Origin: DASPSR01 sp035516175
Lineage (GTDB): Bacteria > Nitrospirota > UBA9217
NCBI GenBank assembly: GCA_035516175.1
Contig: DATJAO010000045.1
Location: 40,469-104,468, forward strand
Direction: 5' to 3'
Length of the DNA stretch: 64,000 nt
Below, piece after piece: positions 34,185 to 43,870 of this stretch. The notes below the pieces were generated by a model. The model was not told where the DNA came from. It ran no database searches and saw nothing but the letters and a program-made list of their open reading frames with translations. Position 1 is the first letter of the stretch, and each line of letters begins with the position of its first letter. Both the position numbers and the translations under genes were made by a program.

Positions 34185-34365
34185 TTGATCTGTGAGAAGC
34201 CCGCGGGCTTCGAAGGCGGCCAGATACTCTTATATTATCTTCTGCGTCGAACCGGGGGCGTGGCAAACATCCCTGCCGCATCCGCAAACAGGATCAGCAG
34301 CGGCCCTTAGTGAATTAAGGGCTTGATTCGGGAACCCTCGGCCTTCAGGCCGGGGAGGATGTCAA
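34185..34365 (+). mobile_element. Compact IS200/IS605-like non-autonomous element, copy B
   Basis: The right half (34250-34365) is closely similar to 18036-18152 and ends with hairpin CCTCGGCC-TTCA-GGCCGGGG (34336-34355) and GAGGATGTCAA. The left side has a TTGAT (34185-34189), a target seen in ISDra2-like elements, followed by a 16-bp perfect palindrome GAAGCCCGCGGGCTTC (34196-34211). Internal stem GCCCTTA/TTAAGGGC replaces GGCTCT/AGAGCC of copy A. It contains no ORF and would have to be moved in trans. Confidence 0.6.
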
Positions 34366-34712
34366 AAAATCAAGTTAGCAATTTGCTCCGTAAACCCCCG
34401 TCTCTTTTTAGCGAAGTTGATGTCAAGTATCAAAGATGGCTTTGAAGACGTGTAATACGCACCGGTGGCCTATTGTGCCCCCTGTTTCTGCACTTGCGTT
34501 GCTTGCTGCTGATGATGAGGACTCAGCCGAGGAAGGATTTAGGGAAGATCACTAGGGTTTGGATAAGTTCACGAAGGCGCTGACAGGCATACGGGGAAGA
34601 CGCGAAAAAAGAACGTGCGGAATATTAAAATGCGACTAACGCCTTATGACGGCGATGAGCAAGGATTGCATGGCAGGGCCACGCGTCCTGGCCGGTACGA
34701 TCGAGTTCTCAA

Positions 34713-34741
34713 TTGACATTCTTATCTCTCCATTATATTCT
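34713..34741 (+). promoter_or_regulatory. Promoter of the acyl-activating fusion gene
   Basis: Perfect TTGACA (34713-34718), 17-base spacer, TATTCT (34736-34741), 40 bases before the ATG. Confidence 0.7.
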
Positions 34742-34781
34742 ATTCTCAATCATTCTTGAAAAGTGAAAAGCGAGGAACGGC

Positions 34782-37388
34782 ATGATACTATCGAGGTTCC
34801 GCGAGACGGCGTCCCACTATCCGGAGAAGATTGCTGTCCAGATGAAGGTCGGGACAGCTTACCGCAAATATGCTTATCGGGAGCTTCTTGCGGGGATTGC
34901 GTCCGTCGCCCGCTCGCTCTCCAAGCAGGGGATCCAGCGGGGAGACCGGGTGGCGATTCTTTCCGAGAACCGGCCGGAGTGGATGATCGCCTACCTTGCT
35001 GTCGTCTCATGTGGGTCGGTCATCGTTCCACTCGATTCGCAGCTTACGGAGAAAGAGGTATCGTTGCTCCTCACAAGTTCTGAGACGAAGGCCGTCTTTG
35101 TGTCCGAGGCATGCAGGCCCCGGCTTCCCCGCGACGCATCGTTTATAGTGATTTCCTTTGATGCGGGTGTAGGCCTCTCATTCACTGAAATGCTTACTGC
35201 CTATCCTGATGCCGAGATTCCACCTCCTCCCGCCGACGGCGATCTCGCAGCTCTCCTGTACACTTCCGGGACCACCGGTGACCCCAAGGGCGTGATGCTT
35301 TCTCATGGCAACCTCGCATCGAACCGCGACAGTGTGATCAAGCTTAAACTCATTGACCAAACGGATAATCTCCTGTGCATCCTTCCACTCCATCACACAT
35401 ACCCCGCCATGGCGTGCATCTTATACGCTCTTTCGGTCGGAGCGACGGTAACGATCCTCAACAGTTTGAAGGGTCCCGACATCCTCTCGTGCATGAAGGA
35501 GACTGAGGTGAGTGCCGTTGTCGGCGTGCCGCAGCTTTTCACTGGTCTCCGCAGGGCGATCTTTGATGAGATACAGAAGAGGTCCGTAAGCGTGCGGATG
35601 ATTGTAAAGTTCCTGCTCGGACTGAACGGCCTGCTCAGAAAGATGGCGGGATTGAACTTCGGCATGGTCCTTTTCGGCAAGATCCATGCGATGTTCGGCC
35701 CGCGGTTCAGGCTGTTCGCGAGCGGTGGTGCGCGCCTCGAGCCGGATGTGTTCACCGATATTACCAATCTCGGGTTCACTATCATCGAAGGGTATGGCCT
35801 TACTGAGACCTCACCGGTCTGCACGTTCAACCCGCTAACGAGGCAGAAGCCGGGTTCCATCGGCATCCCGATCCCCGATGTGGAGGTCCGGATCGACAAG
35901 CCCGACGAGCACGGCCATGGCGAGATTGCCGTAAGAGGGCCGAATGTCATGCTCGGATACTACAAGAAACCGCAGGAGACCGCAGAGGTCATCCGGGAAG
36001 GCTGGTTTTACACGGGCGACCTCGGATACCGAGACAGGGGAGGCTATTTCTTCATTACCGGCAGGTCCAAGGAGATGATCGTGCTTGCGACAGGGAAGAA
36101 GATATTCCCTGATGAGCTCGAGCAGTTCTATAAACAGATCCCCTCCATAAAGGAGATCTGCCTGATCCAGGGGGAGCGCGGAATCGAGGCCGCCGTGGTC
36201 CCGGATTTCGATTATCTGAGAAAGATGACCCTATCTAACTCGCGCGAGACCATTGCCTTGCAGCTGGAAGACTTGGCCAAGGACCTACCGTCGTACAAAC
36301 GTATCACGGGGCTCAAGATATTCAAGGACCCCCTGCCGGTTACCCGGCTCGGCAAGATCCGGCGGAGCATGGTGACGGAGCTCTATCAGGGGGGCGGGGA
36401 GCTGGCGGAAAAGCCTGTTGCCAATATCGACGCAGACCTTCTATCAAGCCCTTTTGCGAAAAGGCTGCTGGCCTGCTTGGAGCCGTTCTCTGCCAAGAAG
36501 AAGATTGTGCCCGATGACAATCTGGAACTTGACCTTGGCCTCGATTCGCTCGCGCGGGTGGAACTGGTGGTAAGCATCGAGAAGTCCTTTGGCATCAGCC
36601 TGCCAGAGCCCTTCGGATCTGAAGTATTCACGGTCAAGGATGTTGTGCTCAAGCTCCAGGAACTGATAGCATCGAGTCAGGTGAAGACAGGGGAACAGAT
36701 CCGCCTGTCGTGGGCAGAGATCCTGACTCAAGAGCCGTCAGAGGAGATGAAGCAGAAGCTCAAGATAGACTCCGGTCCGCTCTGCGATATCGGCAGATAT
36801 GCGATCAAGCTCATACTCTACATCATGCTAAAGCTCTACTGCCGTATTTCAGTGCGTGGTCTCGAGAAGTTGCCTGCGCAAGGTCCGTATATCATCGCAC
36901 CAAACCACATGAGCCTTGCCGACGGGCCATCGATCATGGCAGTGATGCCGTGGCGGATTGGTTCACAGAACTTCTTCCTAGGCGCAACCGAGTACTTCGG
37001 CGGTCCCGTTACATCCAGGATAGCGAAACTTCTCCAGGTGATCCCCGTGGATATGGAAACCAGGCTTTATAGCGCCATGCAATTATCAGCGTACGTGCTT
37101 CGCCAGGGCAGAATCCTCTGCGTGTTCCCTGAAGGCGCGCGCTCGCGCGACGGAAACATCAAAGAGTTCAAGAAAGGCGTGGGCATTATCGCAAAGGAGC
37201 TGAACATACCGCTCATCCCGGTCGCCATCACAGGCACGTATGAAATGCTGCCGTCAGGCAAGTTTTTTCCAAAACCGGTCAAGGTCAGGATTTCTGTTGG
37301 GAATCCGCTCTATCCCGGCGGCAAAGATTACGATGAGATCGTGAAAAGGTTACATGAAGAAGTCGAGAAATTGCTGAAGGCGAGATAG
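34782..37388 (+). CDS. Acyl-CoA/ACP synthetase, ACP and PlsC acyltransferase fusion
   Basis: The 868-residue protein has three domains in order. An AMP-forming synthetase covers about residues 1-530 (ALLYTSGTTGDPKGVML near 160, EGYGLTETSPVC near 335, YTGDLGYRDRGGYF). An acyl carrier domain lies near 550-630 with the phosphopantetheine site LDLGLDSLARVE. A C-terminal LPLAT/PlsC domain has the NHMSLAD and FPEGARSRDG motifs (about 705 and 785). It can be read as a self-contained system that activates a fatty acid, loads it on its own ACP and transfers it to a lysophospholipid. E. coli Aas has the reverse domain order and no ACP. It leads a run with a patatin gene. Confidence 0.92.
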   Translation: MILSRFRETASHYPEKIAVQMKVGTAYRKYAYRELLAGIASVARSLSKQGIQRGDRVAILSENRPEWMIAYLAVVSCGSVIVPLDSQLTEKEVSLLLTSSETKAVFVSEACRPRLPRDASFIVISFDAGVGLSFTEMLTAYPDAEIPPPPADGDLAALLYTSGTTGDPKGVMLSHGNLASNRDSVIKLKLIDQTDNLLCILPLHHTYPAMACILYALSVGATVTILNSLKGPDILSCMKETEVSAVVGVPQLFTGLRRAIFDEIQKRSVSVRMIVKFLLGLNGLLRKMAGLNFGMVLFGKIHAMFGPRFRLFASGGARLEPDVFTDITNLGFTIIEGYGLTETSPVCTFNPLTRQKPGSIGIPIPDVEVRIDKPDEHGHGEIAVRGPNVMLGYYKKPQETAEVIREGWFYTGDLGYRDRGGYFFITGRSKEMIVLATGKKIFPDELEQFYKQIPSIKEICLIQGERGIEAAVVPDFDYLRKMTLSNSRETIALQLEDLAKDLPSYKRITGLKIFKDPLPVTRLGKIRRSMVTELYQGGGELAEKPVANIDADLLSSPFAKRLLACLEPFSAKKKIVPDDNLELDLGLDSLARVELVVSIEKSFGISLPEPFGSEVFTVKDVVLKLQELIASSQVKTGEQIRLSWAEILTQEPSEEMKQKLKIDSGPLCDIGRYAIKLILYIMLKLYCRISVRGLEKLPAQGPYIIAPNHMSLADGPSIMAVMPWRIGSQNFFLGATEYFGGPVTSRIAKLLQVIPVDMETRLYSAMQLSAYVLRQGRILCVFPEGARSRDGNIKEFKKGVGIIAKELNIPLIPVAITGTYEMLPSGKFFPKPVKVRISVGNPLYPGGKDYDEIVKRLHEEVEKLLKAR

Positions 37389-37444
37389 AGGGCCGGACTC
37401 AAAGACGATGGTGCCATTTTCCCTCTGTCTGGGAGAAGTAAAAT

Positions 37445-38341
37445 ATGAAACCCATAAAACTGCTGCTTGCGGTCATCCTGTTGTCACTTTTTGCCTCATG
37501 CGCGTCGGTACAAGGTCCTCCGGTCGCCGGGGCAGCGCGGCCGAAGATCGCGCTTGTGCTGGGAGGCGGAGCGGCACGTGGGTTCGCCCACGTCGGCGTG
37601 ATCCGCGTGCTTGAACAGGAGAAGGTCCCGATCGACATGATTGTCGGAACGAGCGTGGGCAGCCTCATCGGTGCGATCTATGCCAGTAACCTGAACAGCT
37701 TTGAGCTTGAATGGACCGCCTTTTCGCTCGAAAAGGACAACATCCTCGATTATGCGATCCTTTCCACGATCACAGGCATGGGACCGGTAAAAGGTGATAA
37801 ACTGGAAGAGTTTGTGAAAAACAAAGTACCGGTTGCGAACATAGAAAACCTCAAACTGCCATTTGCCGCGGTCGCGACGGATTTGAACCGGGGTATACGC
37901 GTAGTGATCGATCACGGGCCCGTGGCCAGGGCGGTGCGAGCGAGTAGTGCGATTCCCGGCGTGTTCAACCCGGTAGACGATCAGGGTAGGCTCCTTGTAG
38001 ATGGAGGTGTAGTGGACAATATTCCGATCTCCGTTGCCAGGGAGAAAGGTGCAGACATCGTGATTGCCGTGGACATCAGCGAGAACGTTGTAAATTTCAA
38101 CATCACGAACGTTGTTGATGTGGTGCTCCAGGCTATTACAATCATAACGAGCGAGAACACTAAGTATAAAAAGAAAGATGCCGATGTTCTTATCACTCCT
38201 GCTGTAGGGAGCGTGGGGACATTCGACTTCACCCAGAAGAAGCGGTGCATGGAGGCGGGCATCGAGGCGACGCAGAAGGCCATGCCGGAGATCAAGAAAA
38301 AGATTGAAGAGTGGGAAAAGAAAATGACCGTTAAACAATAA
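37445..38341 (+). CDS. Patatin-like phospholipase lipoprotein
   Basis: A 298-residue protein with a lipoprotein signal peptide (LLSLFASC, Cys near residue 20). The patatin core has the oxyanion loop VLGGGAARGFAHVG (about residues 38-51), the nucleophile GTSVGSLIG (about 74) and the catalytic DGG in VDGGVVDNIP. Residues 250-298 are lysine-rich and helical. It likely removes acyl chains from membrane lipids on the periplasmic side, complementing the acyltransferase fusion 56 bases upstream. Confidence 0.92.
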   Translation: MKPIKLLLAVILLSLFASCASVQGPPVAGAARPKIALVLGGGAARGFAHVGVIRVLEQEKVPIDMIVGTSVGSLIGAIYASNLNSFELEWTAFSLEKDNILDYAILSTITGMGPVKGDKLEEFVKNKVPVANIENLKLPFAAVATDLNRGIRVVIDHGPVARAVRASSAIPGVFNPVDDQGRLLVDGGVVDNIPISVAREKGADIVIAVDISENVVNFNITNVVDVVLQAITIITSENTKYKKKDADVLITPAVGSVGTFDFTQKKRCMEAGIEATQKAMPEIKKKIEEWEKKMTVKQ

Positions 38342-38435
38342 GATAAAACGGAGAAGGGGGAAAGAATAAATTGTGAAACGGGATCCTTCGCCGTTTCTCC
38401 CGTTTTCCTTAAGTTTTTTCTCAAGGGAAATGGAA

Positions 38436-39293
38436 ATGACTATGCTGAATAGAATAAAAATCATCCTCGAAATGATCAAATTTGAGCATACCGTTTTTGC
38501 GCTTCCTTTTGCCTTCACCGGCGCACTTCTGGCGGCAAAGGGGCTCCCATCGTGGCGAACGGTCCTCTGGATAACTGTTGCCATGGTCGGTGCACGCTCT
38601 GCGGCGATGGGGTTCAACCGCTGGGCGGACCGGAAATTCGATGCTGCGAATCCCCGGACCAAAGAGCGAGCACTTCCCAGGAAGTTGGTTACTCCGCTCC
38701 AGGTGGTCGTCTTTACTGCGGTGTCGTCTACGATACTCATATTCGCTGCCTACATGTTGAACCCCCTCTCTTTTTATCTCTCGCCTATGGCGCTTGCCGT
38801 CGTATTTTTCTATTCCTATACCAAACGTTTCACGTTTCTGTCGCACGTGTTTCTGGGCCTGGCCATCTGTCTGGCCCCGATCGGCTCATGGATAGCTGTC
38901 TCAGGGAAGATCGAATCCTCTGCGCTGGTGCTCGGAGGCGCAGTCTTGTTCTGGCTTCTCGGGTTCGACATACTTTACGCGCTTCAGGACATAGAGTTCG
39001 ATCGGAAGGCTGGACTCCATTCTATCCCCCAACGTTTCGGAATAAGCCGCGCCCTCTGGATCTCCCGGGCTTCTCATGCGACAACCATGGCAGCACTCTT
39101 CTGGCTGGCTTCACTGCTTTCTCTCGGTTGGCTTTATATCACTGGTATTCTTATTGCCTTGTTTCTTATCGTCTACGAACACAGCCTGGTGAAGGAGGAT
39201 GACCTCTCGAAGCTGAACCTGGCTTTCTTCAATATGAACGGCTACATCAGCATAACGATCTTCGTATTCACGCTCCTCGATGTCCTTTTGTAA
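38436..39293 (+). CDS. ubiA: UbiA-family prenyltransferase
   Basis: A 285-residue membrane enzyme with about nine hydrophobic segments. Both Asp-rich motifs are clear: GFNRWADRKFDAANPRTKERA (about residues 58-78; NxxxDxxxD) and DILYALQDIEFDRKAG (about 176-191). It attaches a polyprenyl chain to 4-hydroxybenzoate or a futalosine-pathway intermediate. AAGGGA lies 7 bases before ATG 38436. The frame upstream to 38373 has no family character. UbiX follows one gene later, supporting quinone synthesis. Confidence 0.92.
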   Translation: MTMLNRIKIILEMIKFEHTVFALPFAFTGALLAAKGLPSWRTVLWITVAMVGARSAAMGFNRWADRKFDAANPRTKERALPRKLVTPLQVVVFTAVSSTILIFAAYMLNPLSFYLSPMALAVVFFYSYTKRFTFLSHVFLGLAICLAPIGSWIAVSGKIESSALVLGGAVLFWLLGFDILYALQDIEFDRKAGLHSIPQRFGISRALWISRASHATTMAALFWLASLLSLGWLYITGILIALFLIVYEHSLVKEDDLSKLNLAFFNMNGYISITIFVFTLLDVLL

Positions 39294-39345
39294 GCTCTTA
39301 TTGTTTGCTTGAAAAAAAACCTCAAATCAGGTAGAGTCTTTTGGC

Positions 39346-40575
39346 ATGACTCCTGAGACGAAAGCCGCTACCCCCGGCTGGGGCAGGGGACTTACCAAAA
39401 ACGTCGTTATCCTTGGTTTTGTAAGCCTTTTAAACGACGGTGCATCGGAGATGATCTACCCGCTCCTGCCGGCGTTTCTCACGGCTGTGCTTGGCGCCGG
39501 TCCGGCGGCCCTCGGCGTGGTCGAAGGCATTGCTGAAGCAACTGCTTCGCTGCTCAAGCTCTACTCAGGCTATCTCTCTGACCGGGTGAAGCAGCGCAAG
39601 GGCTGGATCGTTGCAGGTTATGCCATCTCAAACGTCATCCGGCCGATTATCGCTTTTTCGACGTCATGGATCCATGTGCTTGCGTTACGCTTTTCCGACC
39701 GCGTGGGCAAGGGATTGAGGACATCACCCCGTGATGCCATCATCGCAGATTCGACATCCGCCGAGTTCCGGGGAAAAGCATTCGGTTTTCACCGTGCGAT
39801 GGACCACGGCGGTGCCATCATAGGGCCTCTCGCGGCAACAGCGCTGCTCTTCGTGTACCACGATAATATCAAGACAATATTCCTGCTATCCTTTATTCCT
39901 GGTCTCCTCGCCGTGCTCACGCTCATCTTCGGGCTCAAAGAAAAGCAGGCCGAAGGCCCCCCCGTCGCTCAGTCGGCAACGTTCAATTTCAGGTCTTCCT
40001 GGGCTGAGATGTCGACCGGTTTCCGCAAATACCTCGGGATTATCCTCGTATTCACGCTCGGGAACTCAGCAGATGCGTTCCTGCTTCTTCGTGCCCAGCA
40101 ACTCGGTGTTCCTGTAACGCTCCTTCCCACGATCTGGGTCGTGCTTCATATTGTCAAAATGGGTTTCTCGATCCCTGGGGGTATTATCTCCGATAGCATC
40201 GGCAGGAAGAAGGTGATAGTTACCGGGTGGATCGTGTACGCGCTCGTGTACGCCGGTTTTGGCATAGCGAGCCAGCATTGGCACGCATGGGTGCTCTTCG
40301 CGGTGTACGGTATTTATTTCGGTTTGACTGAGGGAGTTGAGAAAGCACTTGTTGCCGACTTCGCGCCGACGCATCTGCGCGGCTCGGCTTTCGGTCTCTA
40401 CCACATGACGATAGGGATTGGAGCTTTCCCTGCGTCGCTCCTTTTCGGACTGGTCTGGCAAAAATTCGGCTCAACCGCGGCCTTCGCTATGGGCGCGGGC
40501 TTCGCGCTGCTGGCAAGCGTGATGCTCTCAATTCTTACGATCAGGAAACCAGGAAAGACAAACAAAGACCACTAA
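39346..40575 (+). CDS. MFS transporter
   Basis: A 409-residue protein with twelve predicted membrane helices. The conserved A-type loop is GYLSDRVKQRKGW (about residues 77-89), and RTSPRDAIIADS follows near 126. It belongs to a bacterial MFS group without a characterised substrate. It lies between ubiA and ubiX, so a quinone-precursor or aromatic-acid role is conceivable but not shown. Confidence 0.88.
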   Translation: MTPETKAATPGWGRGLTKNVVILGFVSLLNDGASEMIYPLLPAFLTAVLGAGPAALGVVEGIAEATASLLKLYSGYLSDRVKQRKGWIVAGYAISNVIRPIIAFSTSWIHVLALRFSDRVGKGLRTSPRDAIIADSTSAEFRGKAFGFHRAMDHGGAIIGPLAATALLFVYHDNIKTIFLLSFIPGLLAVLTLIFGLKEKQAEGPPVAQSATFNFRSSWAEMSTGFRKYLGIILVFTLGNSADAFLLLRAQQLGVPVTLLPTIWVVLHIVKMGFSIPGGIISDSIGRKKVIVTGWIVYALVYAGFGIASQHWHAWVLFAVYGIYFGLTEGVEKALVADFAPTHLRGSAFGLYHMTIGIGAFPASLLFGLVWQKFGSTAAFAMGAGFALLASVMLSILTIRKPGKTNKDH

Positions 40576-40727
40576 AAAAAATACAAACCAGAAATCCTAA
40601 TTAGCTTCAAAGATCAGATTCCAAAATTATGGTTGTTGGCACTTGAAATTCATCAACAATTTTGTGCATGAGATTTTGAACTTTCTACTATCAGTTCCTC
40701 CACGGCTAAAAAGAAAGGGGAGAACCC

Positions 40728-41327
40728 ATGGCGACCTATACCGTAGCGATTACCGGTGCGTCAGGAGCACCTTATGCCCATCGGCTGCTCCAGGTATTGA
40801 TGAAGGGCGGGCATTCCGTCTATCTTACGATCTCAGGTGATGGACTGTCGATCATGAGCGACGAGACGGACCTGCTGCTTAAGGGCTCGGAAACCGAAAT
40901 TCAGTATGGCCTCGAGAAGCACTTTGAAGCCAAGGAAGGACAGATCGCCTACTTTGATGAGAGTTACATGTATGCGCCAATCGCGAGCGGTTCGGTCAAG
41001 GTAGACGCCATGGTCGTGATCCCCTGCTCCATGAAGACGCTCGCATCCATAGCCAACGGCTTCGCATCGAATCTCATCGAACGCGCCGCCGATGTGACGC
41101 TGAAGGAAAAGAGGAAGCTTATCATCGTGCCACGCGAGACACCATTGTCCGCCATACATCTCAAGAACATGCTTACCCTGGCAGAGCTCGGGTGTCACAT
41201 CATACCGGCCATGCCTGCTTTCTACCATCATCCCAAGCGGGTTTCGGACATGGTGGACTTCATCGCAGGAAGAGTGCTGGACAGTATGGGGATCGAGAAC
41301 GATCTGTCGCCAAGGTGGGGGATATAG
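40728..41327 (+). CDS. ubiX: Flavin prenyltransferase UbiX
   Basis: A 199-residue flavoprotein that builds prenylated FMN for UbiD decarboxylases. N-terminal AITGASGAPYAHRLLQ (about residues 8-23), MKTLASIANGFASNLIERAADVTLKEKRKLIIVPRETPLS (about 100-139) are diagnostic. AGGGGAG lies 7 bases before the ATG. UbiD itself is not in the window. Confidence 0.95.
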   Translation: MATYTVAITGASGAPYAHRLLQVLMKGGHSVYLTISGDGLSIMSDETDLLLKGSETEIQYGLEKHFEAKEGQIAYFDESYMYAPIASGSVKVDAMVVIPCSMKTLASIANGFASNLIERAADVTLKEKRKLIIVPRETPLSAIHLKNMLTLAELGCHIIPAMPAFYHHPKRVSDMVDFIAGRVLDSMGIENDLSPRWGI

Positions 41328-41444
41328 AAAAAATTCGGAATGTGGATTGCGGAATTAAGGAAAGAGTCTTCTCACCTCTTACAATTTCTGATTTCCAATT
41401 GTCATTTTCCGATGATATTTAACCGGCACCTGCCGCTTTAAATG

Positions 41445-41900
41445 CTACGCATTATACTCCGTGCTGCCGCCCTCGCCGAGGTTCTTCATCCACGTGTCGA
41501 TCGTAGACTGGTCCTGCTTGGCGAGCACTTCTTCTTCCACGAACACGGGCGCACCGATGCGTATGGCGATCGCGATGGCGTCGCTTGGCCTCGAATCGAT
41601 GTGGAATTCCTTGTTGTTATGGAGAAGATAGAGCGAGGCGTAGAAAGTGTTGTCGATCAGATCGCTGATGACCACACGAGCGATTTCGATCTCGAGCCGG
41701 TCAAAGATGCTGACGATGAGGTCATGGGTGAGAGGACGGGCGGCCTTGACATTGCTCATGGCTAGCGCTATGGAATTGCCTTCCGCCGCCCCTATCCAGA
41801 TGGGCAGGATCTTCTTGCCTGTTTCATCCTTCAATACAACGATATAACTACTGTTCCTGCTGTCGAACAGAATGGTATTGACGTTCATCTGTATCCACAT
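41445..41900 (-). CDS. Bifunctional nuclease family (BFN/DUF151) protein
   Basis: A 151-residue protein with LPIWIGAAEGNSIALAM (about residues 31-47) and HIDSRPSDAIAIAIRIGAPVFVEEEVL (about 100-126), the hallmark of the DUF151 family. Plant BBD and bacterial members show nuclease activity; the role in this organism is unknown. AGGAG lies 5 bases before the ATG. It points away from argS. Confidence 0.92.
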   Translation of the reverse strand: MWIQMNVNTILFDSRNSSYIVVLKDETGKKILPIWIGAAEGNSIALAMSNVKAARPLTHDLIVSIFDRLEIEIARVVISDLIDNTFYASLYLLHNNKEFHIDSRPSDAIAIAIRIGAPVFVEEEVLAKQDQSTIDTWMKNLGEGGSTEYNA

Positions 41901-42032
41901 ATCTGCTCCTGAGCTTACGTTCTAAAAATACCACACTGTACGTAGTAAGTAAAGGGATTATTTTATTGACTTTTTTCAAGGATACGATATACTTTCACAC
42001 TTGTAAACAGCGAGAATAAGCGCTCATAATCA

Positions 42033-43784
42033 ATGAAACAAACCCTGACAGAGATTTTGCTCCATGCCCTCACCCGGGCCAAAGAAAAGGGTGAACTCAA
42101 ACTCGAAACGTTGCCGGCTATTACGCTCGATTCCCCGAGGGAAAAGAGCCATGGTGATCTGGCCACTACGCTCGCCATGACAATGGCGAAACCCGAGTCC
42201 AAGCCGCCGCGGGATATTGCAGAGATCATCATCAGGAACATTGAAGACCGGGACCGCATCATCCAAAAGACCGAGATCGCCGGTCCGGGATTCATCAATT
42301 TTTTCTTCAGGCAGGACCGCTGGAAGAAGACGATCTTTGACATTGACACGGAAGGAGCACGATACGGCCTGACGGACATCGGCAAGGGAGAACGGGTCCT
42401 TGTGGAATTTGTCAGTGCCAATCCTACGGGGCCTCTCCACGTGGGCCACGGCCGGGGGGCAGCTATCGGCGATGCGCTCGCGAACCTTCTTAGCGCAGTT
42501 GGCTACGACGTTCAGAGGGAGTTTTATATCAACGACGCGGGCCGGCAGATGAAACTGCTAAAGGATTCGGTCAAAGCGCGATATCTGGAAAGCCACGGGC
42601 AAGTTGTTGCTTTTCCCGAAGATGGGTATCACGGAGAGTACATTAAAGAAATCGCGGAGAGTTTGGACAGCGGTATACCTGCGACATATTCCACAAAAAC
42701 ATCATTACCGGTTACTGAAGGATTTCAAGCAAAAAATAGCGAAACCGCCGATGAGGAAGGCGCTGCAGGTGCATCAGCAGGATTCAGAATACCATTTAGC
42801 GATGAGGATATTGCGAATTTTAGCAAAGATCAGATGCTCGCGGACATCAAAAATGACCTCGAAGCATTCGGGGTACGGTTCGACATCTGGTTCAGTGAAA
42901 AAAGCCTACTGGCCGATGAATCTGTTCAGACGTCTATCGAGGAACTTAAGGAGCGTGGTTTTGCATATGAAAGGGATGGTGCCCTCTGGCTGCGGGCTAC
43001 AGCCTTTGGGGACGATAAAGATCGAGTAATTATCAAGAAAGATGGCGAGTATACCTACCTCGCCACGGATATCGCCTATCACCGTAACAAACTTGCACGT
43101 GGGTTCACGCAGCTCGTGAATATCTGGGGCGCGGACCATCACGGTTACATCCCCCGCGTGCAGGCCGTCATCCAGGCCTTCGGCCATCCAAAGGATTCGC
43201 TCCATGTGCTGCTCGTCCAGCTTGTGGCGATCCTGAGACATGGCCAGCCCGTGCCTATGTCCAAGCGGGCAGGGGACTTCGTGACGCTCCGGGATGTGGT
43301 GCAAGAAGTGGGCAGTGATGCCGCTCGTTACATATTCCTTACGCGCCGTCCTGACAGCCACCTGGATTTTGACCTCGACGTTGCCAAGGAACAGTCCCGG
43401 GAAAATCCGGTATACTATGTGCAGTATGCGCACGCGCGGCTCGCGAGCCTGTTCCGCGAGGCCGAGTCGCGGGGAATCGTTGTTCCATCAAAAGAGAGGG
43501 TGGACCTATCGCTCCTCGATCTTGAGGAGGAGCAGAACATCATCAAGGCGCTGGCGAAATATCCAGAGATAGTCGAAGAGGCTGCTCTGGCATACGAGCC
43601 GCATCGGCTGACGTTTTATCTTCAGGACCTAGCCGGCTTGCTCCATAACTACTACTTCAAGCACCGGGTGATCACCGAGGACGCGTCCCGGACCGGCTCC
43701 AAGCTCTTTCTGCTGAAGCAAGTAAAGACGGTGATCCAGAGCGCGCTCAAGATATTAGGAGTAAATGCTCCGGAGAGAATGTAG
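42033..43784 (+). CDS. argS: Arginyl-tRNA synthetase
   Basis: A 583-residue class I synthetase: N-terminal tRNA-recognition domain, HIGH-type SANPTGPLHVGHGRGAAIGD (about residues 128-147), KMSKS-type MSKRAGDFV (about 410), and C-terminal DALR anticodon domain. Residues about 212-261 form an extra, low-complexity stretch (rich in Ser, Thr, Glu, Ala) between two well-conserved blocks where relatives are shorter. The rest is typical, so activity is expected. Confidence 0.96.
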   Translation: MKQTLTEILLHALTRAKEKGELKLETLPAITLDSPREKSHGDLATTLAMTMAKPESKPPRDIAEIIIRNIEDRDRIIQKTEIAGPGFINFFFRQDRWKKTIFDIDTEGARYGLTDIGKGERVLVEFVSANPTGPLHVGHGRGAAIGDALANLLSAVGYDVQREFYINDAGRQMKLLKDSVKARYLESHGQVVAFPEDGYHGEYIKEIAESLDSGIPATYSTKTSLPVTEGFQAKNSETADEEGAAGASAGFRIPFSDEDIANFSKDQMLADIKNDLEAFGVRFDIWFSEKSLLADESVQTSIEELKERGFAYERDGALWLRATAFGDDKDRVIIKKDGEYTYLATDIAYHRNKLARGFTQLVNIWGADHHGYIPRVQAVIQAFGHPKDSLHVLLVQLVAILRHGQPVPMSKRAGDFVTLRDVVQEVGSDAARYIFLTRRPDSHLDFDLDVAKEQSRENPVYYVQYAHARLASLFREAESRGIVVPSKERVDLSLLDLEEEQNIIKALAKYPEIVEEAALAYEPHRLTFYLQDLAGLLHNYYFKHRVITEDASRTGSKLFLLKQVKTVIQSALKILGVNAPERM

Positions 43785-43787
43785 TGA

Positions 43788-43867
43788 TTTCGGATTGCAG
43801 ATTTCGGATTTAATTAAATTCATTGCTGCATTCATCCCGCAATCCGCAACCAGCAGCCCGAAATTAA
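43788..43867. repeat. Imperfect inverted repeat between argS and tgt
   Basis: TTCGGATTGCAGATTTCGG on the left is complementary to GCAATCCGC ... CCCGAAAT on the right. Another member of the AT/GC-mixed intergenic palindromes found repeatedly in this window. Confidence 0.45.
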
Positions 43868-43870
43868 ATA

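Larger units (their letters stand above)
34141..34781. other. Intergenic region with an IS605-like relic and a promoter
   Basis: No gene is supported. The left part holds the compact element 34185-34365, and the right end holds the promoter 34713-34741. The middle (34400-34700) shows no feature. Confidence 0.5.

Noticed and set aside
37496..38740. 414-codon minus-strand frame opposite the patatin and ubiA genes
   Set aside because: It spans two well-supported genes and their spacer and has no domain signal.
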